Assembly (NCBI GenBank): GCA_041483675.1
Contig: JBGPGE010000007.1
Span: 6,633 to 70,632, forward strand
Length of the DNA stretch: 64,000 nt
Reading direction: 5' to 3'
Source of the DNA: 2-12-FULL-60-19 sp041483675
Lineage (GTDB): Bacteria > Desulfobacterota > Binatia > UBA9968
Under the pieces are notes generated by a model, which was not told where the DNA came from, made no database searches, and worked only from the letters and a program-made list of their open reading frames with translations. Each line of letters opens with the position of its first letter. Position 1 is the first letter of the stretch. This document shows, piece after piece, positions 1-8,248 of the stretch. The position numbers were made by a program, and so were the translations under genes.

Positions 1-204
1 AATATTGGGGCCGAAAGCGCAAAGGTCCATACAGCCGCTTTTAGCCGCCCGGATTTTTCCCTTGAGGTTGCGTTCTTTGCAGACTTTCTTCAGTTCCTCG
101 ATCATCTCCTCGCCGCCGCTGTAGCCGCAGGAAATGCTTTCTCCGTTGCGGTTGTTGATGCAAACGTACATTTGTCTGATGTAAGGCTGCTCGCGCTTGA
201 TCAT
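1..204 (-). CDS. (2Fe-2S) ferredoxin domain protein, 3' part missing
   Basis: The first 68 codons of a reverse-strand gene run off the left edge of the window. The start ATG is at 204-202, preceded by an AGAGGGGG ribosome-binding site. The translation has the thioredoxin-like 2Fe-2S ferredoxin pattern: MYVCINN near residue 13, a second Cys in ISCGYSGGEE, then GCMDLCAFGPN at the truncated end. These would be the four cluster ligands. Known members are small electron carriers, either alone or as NuoE/HoxF-type domains. The gene is divergent from the ThDP enzyme at 403. Whether it is free-standing or part of a larger flavoprotein cannot be seen. Confidence 0.8.
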   Translation of the reverse strand, partial: MIKREQPYIRQMYVCINNRNGESISCGYSGGEEMIEELKKVCKERNLKGKIRAAKSGCMDLCAFGPNI

Positions 205-402
205 GAAGTCCCCCTCTAACGGTTTGTTCAGTCCCTCCTATAGCAGAACCGAGCGGACATTGCACGTGTGGTGCACATTTCTTCGCGGCCGGTGCGGCTT
301 CTTCGACGATCCTCCAAGCGGGATCTTGCGACTCATAGGGGCTTGGACTATGGTGCAGCATTAGTTTTCCCGGCGGAACCGTTTCAGCACAAGGAGTCTT
401 CA

Positions 403-2187
403 ATGAGCAAAGCAGCGCGCAGAGTGGAGCGGCCGCGGCCGCAGTACGGCTCAGACGTTATCGTCGACATGCTTAAGGCGTTCGAGATCGAATATATCGC
501 GCTCAATCCGGGCGCGACGTTTCGCGGGTTGCACGACTCGCTGGTCAACTACGGCGGCAACCGGATGCCGGAGATGATTCTTTGCCCGCACGAGGAGATG
601 ACCGTAGCCCTGGCTCATGGTTACGCCAGGGCCAAGGGCAAGCCGATGGCCTCCGCGGTGCACAACATCGTCGGCCTGCAGCACGCGGCGATGGCGATCT
701 ACAACGCCTGGTGCGATCGCCTGCCGGTGATCGTGATGGGCGGAACGGGTCCGATGGACACGGCGCAGCGCCGGCCGTGGATCGACTGGGTTCACACCGC
801 TTTGGTGCAGGGGAACCTCGTGCGCGACTTCGTCAAATGGGACGACCAGCCGGGGAGCGTCGAGGCGGTGCCGGAGGCTTTTATCCGCGCTTACCGATTG
901 GCGACCACCGATCCGATGGGCCCGGTCTATCTCTGCTGGGATTCGGAGGTGCAGGAAAAGAAGCTCAACGGCGATATTGAGGTACCCTCTCTCGACCGCT
1001 ACCCCGCGCCGCTGCCCATGCAGGCGCCTGAGGAGGGATTCGACAAGACGGTGAAGTGGCTTCTCGCAGCCAAGACGCCGGTCATCATCGCCGATTGGGT
1101 AGGCAGAAGAGAGGCGGGATTCAAAGCGCTCCTGGAGCTGGCCGAGCTGCTGGCGATTCCGGTCTTCGACCAGCACGGCCGGTTCAATTTTCCAGTGAAG
1201 CATCCGCTGAATTTAAGCGGCGCGCAGGACAAAGTTTTGGGGCAGGCGGACCTCTTGCTGGTGCTCGACGTGCCCGACCTCGAAGGCTCGGTGACCAAAC
1301 GATCACAGGAGGCGGGAAGGCGAAGGCCGATTGCGTTGCTCTCCGCTTCAGCCAAAGTCATCAACGTCGGCCTGGACGATCTGTTGGTGCGCGCCTGGTC
1401 GCACGACTTCAACAAGCTGCGCGAAGTCGATCTCTCGATCATGGCGGACACGTCGGTCTTTCTGCCCGAGCTGGTGCGGCGGCTAAAAGGCGAGAAAGAG
1501 GCGCTCAAGAAAAAAGCCGGCGACGTCGAGCGGCGGCGCGAGCAATGGTCGAAACTTCACGCCGAGAAAGAAGCGGCGCTGGCGCGCGAGACAAAGTCGA
1601 AGTGGGATGAAACCCCCATCGCCACCACGCGCCTCTTCAGCGAGCTGGCGGAGGTTTTGAAGAACGAGGATTGGGTGCTGACCAACGGCACCTCGCAGGG
1701 CAAGGAGAACTTTTTCATGCCCGCGACGAAATTCAACCAGATTCTCGGAAAATATAAGGGCGGCGGATTGGGCTACGGCCTGCCGGCCTCGCTCGGCGCC
1801 GCGCTGGCGCACAAGGGATCGGGCAAGCTCTGCGTCGATCTCCAGCCCGACGGCGATTCGCTGTTCACGATCAGCTCGCTCTGGACCGCGGCGCACTACA
1901 AAATCCCGCTGCTGATCGTCGTCCTAAGCAACCGGTCGTACTACAACGACGAGGAGCACCAGGAGAGAATGGCGGTCTTAAGAGGACGGCCCGTGGAGAA
2001 CAAAACGGTCGGCATCCGCATCGAAGACCCCGTCGTCGATTTCGCCACCAACGCCAAATCCTACGGCGTCTGGGGCACCGGCCCGATCACCGAGCCGAAA
2101 GATTTATCGAAGGCGCTACGTGACGCGATCAAAGTCGTGAAATCGGGAAAACCGGCGTTGGTGGATGTCGTGGTGCAGATGAGGTGA
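403..2187 (+). CDS. Thiamine-diphosphate-dependent enzyme, acetolactate synthase-like
   Basis: 594-aa member of the ThDP enzyme family (acetolactate synthase, benzoylformate decarboxylase and relatives). I chose the ATG at 403 because AAGGAG lies just upstream; the frame is open further upstream but without such a signal. The N-terminal pyrimidine-binding domain carries CPHEEMTVALAHGYA, with the ThDP-activating Glu at about residue 64. The C-terminal pyrophosphate-binding domain has PDGDSLFTISS followed by LSNRSYYN, matching the GDG...NN metal/ThDP motif except that the first motif ends in Ser. The substrate cannot be deduced. It could be a decarboxylase or a carboligase. A fragment of a second copy lies at 2859-3014. 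Confidence 0.85.
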   Translation: MSKAARRVERPRPQYGSDVIVDMLKAFEIEYIALNPGATFRGLHDSLVNYGGNRMPEMILCPHEEMTVALAHGYARAKGKPMASAVHNIVGLQHAAMAIYNAWCDRLPVIVMGGTGPMDTAQRRPWIDWVHTALVQGNLVRDFVKWDDQPGSVEAVPEAFIRAYRLATTDPMGPVYLCWDSEVQEKKLNGDIEVPSLDRYPAPLPMQAPEEGFDKTVKWLLAAKTPVIIADWVGRREAGFKALLELAELLAIPVFDQHGRFNFPVKHPLNLSGAQDKVLGQADLLLVLDVPDLEGSVTKRSQEAGRRRPIALLSASAKVINVGLDDLLVRAWSHDFNKLREVDLSIMADTSVFLPELVRRLKGEKEALKKKAGDVERRREQWSKLHAEKEAALARETKSKWDETPIATTRLFSELAEVLKNEDWVLTNGTSQGKENFFMPATKFNQILGKYKGGGLGYGLPASLGAALAHKGSGKLCVDLQPDGDSLFTISSLWTAAHYKIPLLIVVLSNRSYYNDEEHQERMAVLRGRPVENKTVGIRIEDPVVDFATNAKSYGVWGTGPITEPKDLSKALRDAIKVVKSGKPALVDVVVQMR

Positions 2188-2209
2188 GACGGGGATCGAA
2201 TCCGAAAGT

Positions 2210-2437
2210 CTAACGTAGGGCCGGCGATAGAGCGCGCTCGGCTTTCCGAGGCAACTCCAGGGAGACGAAATAATTCGCCGGATAAAGGTAGTCCTCGCCC
2301 GATTCATCGATGACTCGGATAAGCCCATCTTTCGCGGCTCGCGCGTCGGGCAGAACGCGGTAGACTTTGCGAGGCTCCAAATCTTCGGCCCCCTCGCTCC
2401 GAACACAGATCACAAATTGTCTTTTCTGCCGCTTCAT
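2210..2437 (-). CDS. Hypothetical protein, 75 aa
   Basis: Small soluble protein beginning MKRQKRQFVICV and containing a DLEPRKVYRVLPD segment and an IDESGEDYLYPANYF segment. This type of short beta-rich protein is usually annotated as hypothetical. It looks like an SH3-like fold, but that is only an impression. It is convergent with the ThDP gene (stop at 2187), leaving 22 bp between them. No ligand-binding motif is visible. Codon usage in the frame looks genuine, so I favour a real gene. Confidence 0.6.
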   Translation of the reverse strand: MKRQKRQFVICVRSEGAEDLEPRKVYRVLPDARAAKDGLIRVIDESGEDYLYPANYFVSLELPRKAERALSPALR

Positions 2438-2512
2438 CCTCCGGCTAATGTAAGTGACGCTCGCACCTTGGTGTCAGGCGATTCGGCGGGAGCGTCGAAT
2501 TCGACGGTGACC

Positions 2513-2803
2513 TTAAGAGGCCAATGCATCGACCACGGCCTTTGGATTTGATGCTGCCACCTTGAGCAAGGCTTGAGCAGGCCCGTCAGGACGACGTCTC
2601 CCTTGCTCCCAGTTTCGGAGCGTTGCCAGGCTCACGCCTATCATAAGGGCAAAGTCCGACTGGGAGAGGTTGAGTCTTCTGCGGATCTTTTTAACATCCA
2701 GAGGCTTCATGTCGAAAACGCGTGAGGCCTTCATCTCGGCGCGTCTGATTTTCCCGGCCTGCTTTACGCTCGCTACAAGCTTATCGAACTCTTTCCGGTT
2801 CAT
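2513..2803 (-). CDS. XRE/HigA-type helix-turn-helix regulator, orphan antitoxin-like
   Basis: 96-aa protein with an N-terminal helix (MNRKEFDKLVASVKQ) and a C-terminal HTH at about residues 37-75 (RRRLNLSQSDFALMIGVSLA, then LRNWEQGRRRP). This is the layout of HigA/NadS-type antitoxins, whose usual partner is a RelE/HigB toxin. No toxin ORF lies on either side, so the gene is an orphan. The start was set at the ATG at 2803-2801; the frame extends upstream but is not antitoxin-like there. A perfect 7-bp inverted repeat sits 11-25 bp upstream of the start, which fits autoregulation. Confidence 0.8.
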   Translation of the reverse strand: MNRKEFDKLVASVKQAGKIRRAEMKASRVFDMKPLDVKKIRRRLNLSQSDFALMIGVSLATLRNWEQGRRRPDGPAQALLKVAASNPKAVVDALAS

Positions 2804-2813
2804 TAGGAAACTA

Positions 2814-2828
2814 TGCGCCAATGGCGCA
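2814..2828. promoter_or_regulatory. Palindromic operator candidate
   Basis: TGCGCCA-A-TGGCGCA, a perfect 7-bp inverted repeat with one central base. It lies 10 bp upstream of the HTH gene start at 2803. Antitoxin-type XRE repressors normally bind such palindromes over their own promoter, so this is probably the operator of the HTH gene. Confidence 0.55.
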
Positions 2829-2858
2829 CAGCAAGCAAGAGAAAGATGCCGGGTTAAA

Positions 2859-3014
2859 ATGGCCGTCCTGCGAGGGCGAGCCGCTACTCGCTCGTGCCGC
2901 GTCCAGGGCGCCGGCCTGACCACCGAGCAGAAAGATTTCTCCATGGCGCTCCGCGACGCGATCAAAGTTGTCAAAGGGGGCAAGCCGGTGCTGGTGGATG
3001 TGGTGGTGCAGATG
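2859..3014 (+). pseudogene. Remnant of a second ThDP enzyme gene (C-terminal fragment)
   Basis: Reading from 2859, the translation gives MAVLRGR, a short unrelated stretch, then KDFSMALRDAIKVVKGGKP and LVDVVVQM. These match the end of the intact ThDP enzyme (MAVLRGR at about 1970 and KDLSKALRDAIKVVKSGKP to the stop at 2187). About 30 codons between the two blocks are missing or scrambled, and no N-terminal part is present. The piece lies about 0.7 kb downstream of the intact gene, in the same orientation. It is best read as the leftover of a tandem duplicate that was deleted when the HTH gene region was acquired. Confidence 0.75.
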
Positions 3015-3097
3015 TGGTTAGGGGCGTGGGACCCCAAGGTCGAATGGTTTCTGGCAAGGCCCTGGCCAAGCATGGCTCGCGGCCTGAGTAGCGCGTA

Positions 3098-3829
3098 TCA
3101 AGGAGAGGCGTCGTAATCGCTAATGAATAAACACAAGTGATAACCCAACGGAGTCAAGCGGTAATATTCCGTGTAGTTAAAGCCGCTTCCATCCGGGTGC
3201 GCGTAGCCCGCAAGCAGCTTTTTCGACATGAGGCTTTCCTCGTTGAGCTTGACCAACTCCCTGAACTTCAATCCGCTTTTTTCAAGGACCAATGTTTCCC
3301 ATGTGCGTGTTGGGCCTATAGAATTACCACGGCCTTTTCTCTCGTCCCGCTCTTTTTTCCATTCGTCGCCTAAATAGATCTCGTATGTGGCGGCTAAGAG
3401 TATCAATTCACTTGAAGATAGCGCGCGAGAAATCTTCATGAGCTGAAGCGGCAGGATCTCCTCCTTGTTAGAGAATTTTTCAGTTGCAATGGTAAGGAAT
3501 AATCCTTTCAGAGCCTGGAAACGCCGGTCGTCAGGAGCATCCTTATCGACAAAATCCATAAACTCTTGCAGACATGACATGCTCTGCTCCGACCTGAAAT
3601 AATCAGGCTTTATCTTCCCCTTGTCTCGGTACCGCTTTATTTCGGCGAGCAGCTCTTTCAAAAAATGACCGCCGCGAACTCTTTGCAGTAGGTAACCGAT
3701 AGAAAACGCCCAGTCTTTTTTTTCACTGGCCGCTAATCCGGTAAGAGCCTCAATTAAGGCTTGTAGGGTTTCCTCTAGATATCCCACGGAATCTTTCGAA
3801 TCGGCGGGTTGGATGGATTTATCGGACAT
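3098..3829 (-). CDS. Hypothetical protein, 243 aa, accessory patch
   Basis: Mostly helical, highly charged soluble protein beginning MSDKSIQPADSKDS. It has no signal peptide or membrane segment. The C-terminal third (RTWETLVLEKSGL to FNYTEYYRLTPLGYHLCLFI) looks like a winged-helix-type domain ending in the TPLG motif common in such folds; this is an inference from the pattern only. The DNA here has a visibly more mixed base composition than the flanking housekeeping genes, suggesting acquisition. It follows the HEPN gene with a 48-bp gap on the same strand and may be co-transcribed with it. Confidence 0.65.
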   Translation of the reverse strand: MSDKSIQPADSKDSVGYLEETLQALIEALTGLAASEKKDWAFSIGYLLQRVRGGHFLKELLAEIKRYRDKGKIKPDYFRSEQSMSCLQEFMDFVDKDAPDDRRFQALKGLFLTIATEKFSNKEEILPLQLMKISRALSSSELILLAATYEIYLGDEWKKERDERKGRGNSIGPTRTWETLVLEKSGLKFRELVKLNEESLMSKKLLAGYAHPDGSGFNYTEYYRLTPLGYHLCLFISDYDASP

Positions 3830-3877
3830 CCTTGCGGTCCTTGTGGCCTGACGCCAAAGCTTAACCGTGGGTTCCTA

Positions 3878-4750
3878 TCACGGCGGCGGTTTATATCCCG
3901 CTTGAAGCCCTAGAAAATGACCTTCGCGCTGAGCATCCGTACCGTCGAGCACGCTAACTAACCGTGGCGATAACAGCACCGCAGACCAGAGTCGCCGCAG
4001 CATGTCGTTGAAACGGACGAGCATGGGAAGCCTATCGACTTGGAGAACATTCTGACTTCGCCCATGCATAATGTCGGACCGTACCGAGTAAAGGTCGGAA
4101 AACTCTCGAAAGGCTCTATCCCGCTCAGGGGCTTGTGCTTCGACAAGACATGCGTACGCGGTCGCGAGCCGGCGTGTGATACCAGACGCTTTTGAGTATG
4201 TAAGAATCGCCTCCGCGGCCGCCGCATGGCAGATTAGAGCCGGTTGCCAATTGTGTGCCCAGCATCCTGCGAGGGTTAAAAACAAGGCATCATTAAGACG
4301 GCATCGAGCGTAACACAATTTCTGCACAACACCGTAAAAGGATGTGGCTACTGCCAGATCAGCGTCGTCCAGGCTGTCGTGTATCGTGTGTTCCACCCAG
4401 GCGAACCGTTCAAACACGCGGCAAATGCGTTTTTTTCCTGAGGATGGGTCGCTGGCAAGCTCAAAGCGAAAGGTGACGTGTGTCCTTGTACGCTTGACAA
4501 GCCAGAGGGATAACAGAGCCATATTCATTGTTTCAGCCGGGGATGGTTCCGTTCCCTCATCCCACGTAAAATTGAGCCAGTGGCTCGCGGAGGACACCTC
4601 ATCTTGTTCATCCTCAGAAAGCTTCGATCCAAGCCCGCGAAGGTCAGGCTTTTTGTCAAAGCGCGTTAACCAAAGCCCGGGCGCGAGGCTAAAGCTTGAT
4701 CCTTGCCAATCGAAATAGATCAGTGGTGCGTAGACATCAAACTTGCACAT
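3878..4750 (-). CDS. HEPN-domain protein (Apea-like), putative RNase/abortive-infection factor
   Basis: 290-aa protein. The N-terminal half is unrecognised and beta-rich. The C-terminal region, about residues 165-240, contains a helical stretch (AAAAEAILTYSK...RRLATAYACLVE) followed by LYSVRSDIMHGRS. RSDIMH at residues 224-229 is the R-x4-H signature of HEPN domains, in the arrangement seen in Apea-like HEPN proteins. HEPN domains with this motif are often metal-independent RNases in toxin-antitoxin or phage-defence settings, but not all are active. The protein shares the minus strand and the accessory patch with the 243-aa unknown downstream. Confidence 0.65.
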   Translation of the reverse strand: MCKFDVYAPLIYFDWQGSSFSLAPGLWLTRFDKKPDLRGLGSKLSEDEQDEVSSASHWLNFTWDEGTEPSPAETMNMALLSLWLVKRTRTHVTFRFELASDPSSGKKRICRVFERFAWVEHTIHDSLDDADLAVATSFYGVVQKLCYARCRLNDALFLTLAGCWAHNWQPALICHAAAAEAILTYSKASGITRRLATAYACLVEAQAPERDRAFREFSDLYSVRSDIMHGRSQNVLQVDRLPMLVRFNDMLRRLWSAVLLSPRLVSVLDGTDAQREGHFLGLQAGYKPPP

Positions 4751-4777
4751 TGGTATTGCTGGTCGCTATTAAGTGAG

Positions 4778-4793
4778 CCGCCGTAGACGGCGG
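4778..4793. repeat. GC-rich hairpin upstream of the HEPN gene
   Basis: CCGCCG-TAGA-CGGCGG is a perfect 6-bp stem (7 bp if the inner T-A pair is counted), starting 28 bp upstream of the HEPN start. It could act as an operator or as a terminator for nothing visible upstream. The rest of 4751-4968 holds no gene I can support, only a tandem GGGTTCCCCGCC pair near 4890-4913. Confidence 0.35.
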
Positions 4794-4968
4794 CATTCTT
4801 GCCGGCCTATCCGGGGCAGCTCTGTACTTCGTTTAAGGCAGAACTTACGTAATATCCTTCATTTATGAAAAGCGTGTCAAGGGCCGGGTTCCCCGCCTGG
4901 GTTCCCCGCCATTGCTGTCGTAGCGGCAGGCTGGTTTCAGGACAAGTCAATGACTAAACTCCAAGAGG

Positions 4969-5433
4969 CTAACCATTTGCCCATCGCAGCATTTCCGCGC
5001 CTAGCATCTCCCTTTCCATGCGGCGGCGAAAGGTCGGAAAATCGGGCGGGGACTCAAAATAAAAAAGGTGGGATGCGCATCGGCAGTCGGAAGCGCCAAA
5101 GCCCCGCAGGGGTATCACAGCGCCTCGCGCGCTGCGGAAAAGATCGGCCCAAGCGTGCTCGCGGCGGACCGGATCGTGGGTGTACCACACTTGGTCGAGT
5201 TCGGTTGCCCGTCGGAGGTAGTCGATATGCCAATGAGGAGAGGGGGAGTGGGAGAGATGATGCTTGAGGCGAGCCCGGACACCGCCCGGGCCAAAGGCGC
5301 TGCCGACATAGACGTAAACGCCTGGGCGTAATCCTAGGTGTCCCAGCGCTCCGATTCGAACGCGCTGGGCCGAACGCGCGCGCAAAATCAACGCGTAGGT
5401 TCCGGTGCGCGGCTCGATGTTGTAGTCGGTCAC
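4969..5433 (-). CDS. GIY-YIG nuclease family protein (DUF123 type)
   Basis: 154-aa protein matching the DUF123 branch of GIY-YIG proteins: GTYALILRARS near residue 11, GVYVYVGSAFGPGGVRARL near residues 38-56, then HWHIDYLRRA. The GVY-YVG pair is the degenerate GIY-YIG core. In other genomes this domain occurs alone or fused to endonuclease III, and its substrate is not established. The start ATG at 5433 lies 13 bp from the stop of the upstream molybdopterin oxidoreductase, so the gene is probably the last of an operon running 8170 to 4969. Confidence 0.8.
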   Translation of the reverse strand: MTDYNIEPRTGTYALILRARSAQRVRIGALGHLGLRPGVYVYVGSAFGPGGVRARLKHHLSHSPSPHWHIDYLRRATELDQVWYTHDPVRREHAWADLFRSARGAVIPLRGFGASDCRCASHLFYFESPPDFPTFRRRMEREMLGAEMLRWANG

Positions 5434-5446
5434 TGCCCGGCGGCTC

Positions 5447-7672
5447 TCAGCGCGGCAACTTCCTAATCTCCACCTCCACGTTATAATCCGGCTCGCCGGA
5501 GACGGGGTCGGTGCGGCGGGGGATGAGGACGTTGGCTTCGGGCCAATAAGCTTGCACCGTGCCGGGTTTGAGAGGGGAGAGTTTAATTACGCCGGTCATC
5601 TCGCCGGTTTCCGATCGTACGAGAACCCCGTCGTTCTCGGATAAGCCGAATTTCTCAGCGTCTTCGGGTGAGATGAAGATCGTATCTCTCCGGTTGCTTC
5701 CCGTAAGCCGGTCCTTGGAGCCGAAGGTCATGCTGTTCAACTGCTTGCCGCGCCGAGTCGTCAAATAGAAACGATTTTCAGACGGTCGCCGATCGGGCGG
5801 CGTGAGCGCGGTGAAGAGCGCGCGGCCGTCGGGCATATTCGAAAAATTTCCGTCCTTGAACAGATAGGGCCCGCCCCATTGAATCCAGTCTCCCTCTTGC
5901 TGGAGCTTCTCTACTCCCTGATACATCGGCATCACGCGGGCCATCTCCTCGCGGATGGCCTGCGTATCGCCGTAGGGGAAGAGCGTTTCCCCGTTCTGCA
6001 TCGCGTGGCGCGCGATCAGGCCGGGGATCTCCCACTCGGGGAGCGATTCGCCGACACGGTGGCCGGGAATCTCCGGCGTGAAGCGGACGCGCCTTTCCGT
6101 GCTGGTCGTGCTCCCGCCGCCGCGCTGCTCGTAGCGCGTCTGGCCGGGGAGAATCACGACCAGCTCCCTCGGATCGACCAGCATCGAGCCGCTGAGAAAA
6201 ATATCCTGATGGACGCGCACGGGAATGCGCGCCAGCGCCTCCTCGACATAGTGGCGGTCGGGCATGCTTTCGCGCAGGTTGCCGCCGATCGAATAGAGAA
6301 AATCGATCTCGCCCCGGTGCGCCGCCTCGATCATCTGCGGCACCCGGAGGCCGGGCGCGGCGGAAACCGGGTAGCGCCAGAGGTTGGAGAAACGCCGGGC
6401 ATTGGCATCGTTGACTTCAAAGCCGCCGGGAAAACGGTCCGGCTCGCAGCCGCATTCTCCGCCCCCCTGGACGCCGCTGTAGCCGCGAATCGGCATGATG
6501 CCGCATTTCTCCCGCCCCAACATCCCGCGGGCAAGCGCGAGATTGACGACCGCCTTGACGTTCTCCACGCCGAACTCGTGCTGCGTAAGGCCCATGCTGT
6601 AAACAAACACCGCGCTCCGCGCCCGCCCATAAATCTGCGCAAATCGCTCCATCTCGAGACGGGGAATGCCGGAGCGCTGCTCCAACATCTCCCAACTCTG
6701 TCCCTGCAAGGCGGCTTCGATCTCCTCGAAGCCGCGCGTACGGTCCGCGATAAACTTCTGGTCGACGCGTCCCAGGGCGATCAACGCTTTGAGCACGCCG
6801 TTGATAAAGGCGATGTCGCCGCCGACGCGGACCTGAAAGAAATCGTCCATCAGCTTGGTGCCGAAGAGCGCGCTGCTGAGAACCGAAGGCACCCAATAAC
6901 GCTCCAGGCCGTACTCGCGCATCGGGTTGACGACGATGACGCGCGTGCCCTTTTTCTTTGCGTAGTAGAGGTATTTCGTCGTCACCGGCTGGCTGTTGGC
7001 CAGATCGGAGCCGAAGATCACCAGAAGATCGGTGCCGATGAAATCCGAGAGCGAGCAGGTCGGCGCGCCCACGCCAAGCGTGCCTTTAAGCCCGTAGAGG
7101 CTCGCGGCGTGGCAGAGGCGCGAGCAGAGATCGACGTTGTTCGTTCCGAGCGTGCGCGCGAGCTTCTGAAAGACATAGTAAACCTCGTTGGTGAGACCTC
7201 TCGACGTCGTGAAGAAGCCCATGCGCTGCGGCGAACTCTTGCGGATAGCCTGGCCCACAAGCTCCAGCGCCTCGTCCCATGAGACGCGCGTGAAGCCCTT
7301 GTCGCCTCTGCGCCGGATCAGCGGAAAGGGGAGGCGGCCGAGCGCGCGGAGTTTTTCCGAGCTGAGACGGCGGAGCCGTTCGACATCCCTCACCGCCCAT
7401 CGCCGCATGGCGCCCATGGTGTTGACCCGGAGCAAGTTCAGCCGGGTCATGCAGAGATGGACGCCGTCCATCACGTTGTCGCGCAGTCCATAGGGGCCGA
7501 GCGAGCAGCCGTCGCAGACGCCGTGGCGGAGGATTTTCCACGCGTAACGGAGGTGTGTCTTGTTTTCCCAGAGGACCGCCGCCATCTCGCGGAAATGGTG
7601 CGGTTTGACCTGGCCCAGGCCGAAGGGGACGAGGCGGGCGAGCCGGGTGTCGTTCGATTTTAGTTTAGCCAA
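5447..7672 (-). CDS. FdhF/YdeP family molybdopterin oxidoreductase
   Basis: 741-aa catalytic subunit of the bis-MGD molybdoenzyme superfamily, closest in pattern to the YdeP branch: GVCDGCSLGPYGLRDN near residue 50, GVHLCMTRLNLLRVNTMGAM, then VDLCSRLCHAASLYG and FIGTDLLVIFGSDLANSQPV. The C-terminal MGD-binding domain (FYLTTRRGKQLNSMTFGS...TIFISPEDAEKFGL) is complete. Length agrees with YdeP (about 750 aa). YdeP-type proteins are annotated as formate dehydrogenase-like, but their substrate is uncertain. Upstream, 39 bp away, is a NarM-like protein, which in cyanobacteria accompanies assimilatory nitrate reductase. The electron-transfer partner is not in the window. Confidence 0.85.
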   Translation of the reverse strand: MAKLKSNDTRLARLVPFGLGQVKPHHFREMAAVLWENKTHLRYAWKILRHGVCDGCSLGPYGLRDNVMDGVHLCMTRLNLLRVNTMGAMRRWAVRDVERLRRLSSEKLRALGRLPFPLIRRRGDKGFTRVSWDEALELVGQAIRKSSPQRMGFFTTSRGLTNEVYYVFQKLARTLGTNNVDLCSRLCHAASLYGLKGTLGVGAPTCSLSDFIGTDLLVIFGSDLANSQPVTTKYLYYAKKKGTRVIVVNPMREYGLERYWVPSVLSSALFGTKLMDDFFQVRVGGDIAFINGVLKALIALGRVDQKFIADRTRGFEEIEAALQGQSWEMLEQRSGIPRLEMERFAQIYGRARSAVFVYSMGLTQHEFGVENVKAVVNLALARGMLGREKCGIMPIRGYSGVQGGGECGCEPDRFPGGFEVNDANARRFSNLWRYPVSAAPGLRVPQMIEAAHRGEIDFLYSIGGNLRESMPDRHYVEEALARIPVRVHQDIFLSGSMLVDPRELVVILPGQTRYEQRGGGSTTSTERRVRFTPEIPGHRVGESLPEWEIPGLIARHAMQNGETLFPYGDTQAIREEMARVMPMYQGVEKLQQEGDWIQWGGPYLFKDGNFSNMPDGRALFTALTPPDRRPSENRFYLTTRRGKQLNSMTFGSKDRLTGSNRRDTIFISPEDAEKFGLSENDGVLVRSETGEMTGVIKLSPLKPGTVQAYWPEANVLIPRRTDPVSGEPDYNVEVEIRKLPR

Positions 7673-7711
7673 GGGCCGTCGTCCCTTCCGTCAGTAAAGG
7701 GCGGTTAAAGT

Positions 7712-8170
7712 CTATGGGGTTTCTCCGCCGAATTCCTTTAACGCTTGAACAAACAGCTCCGGCTCATTCTTCGTGACCGAGAGCTTGATGAGAGCGTAGC
7801 GTTGACATGGGTTCCACTCGCGCCATTCGGCAAGGGTGACCGGATGACCTACTTCCCGGCCTTTTGCCGCGACCGAGTCCGGCACGCGCCCTTGATCTTC
7901 CCAGGCGGGACTCGCCACCGGGGGAGCCAGCGCCGCCGGCTCGCCGAAGTAGCGGCGCGACAGCTGATCGGCGTAGCTCGTGAAAGCCGCTCTCTCCTCA
8001 TCGGTCTCGACCGGCAGATCGCACAACACGTTGCGCTCTTTCAGGCTGAAGGCCAGCCAGGTCTTGAGCGACATCTTCACGCCGGTCAGATCGAGCTTCA
8101 TCCGCACGTGCAGCGGAATGCGGCTCATCTCAGGGTAGATCTCGGATTCGAATCTATACTTGTAGAACAT
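7712..8170 (-). CDS. Nitrate reductase associated protein (NarM-like)
   Basis: 152-aa protein with the conserved layout of the 'nitrate reductase associated' family best known as cyanobacterial NarM: FESEIYPEMSRIPLHVRMKL at residues 7-26 (FE...IP..VR.KLD), the ERNVLCDLPVETDEER stretch, a PAW motif, and the ending CQRYALIKLSVTKNEPE with an ALKEFG tail. NarM is needed for active nitrate reductase in cyanobacteria, apparently through the molybdoenzyme. Here it precedes an FdhF/YdeP-type molybdoenzyme by 39 bp, the first gene of the likely operon. Its function here is inferred from family and context. Confidence 0.8.
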   Translation of the reverse strand: MFYKYRFESEIYPEMSRIPLHVRMKLDLTGVKMSLKTWLAFSLKERNVLCDLPVETDEERAAFTSYADQLSRRYFGEPAALAPPVASPAWEDQGRVPDSVAAKGREVGHPVTLAEWREWNPCQRYALIKLSVTKNEPELFVQALKEFGGETP

Positions 8171-8248
8171 ACGGCTCCGGTTGCTTTCAACCCCCTTGAA
8201 CGGCTATTTTCGTATTGATGGGCCGTAAGGTCAACAGGGGAGGGCAAG

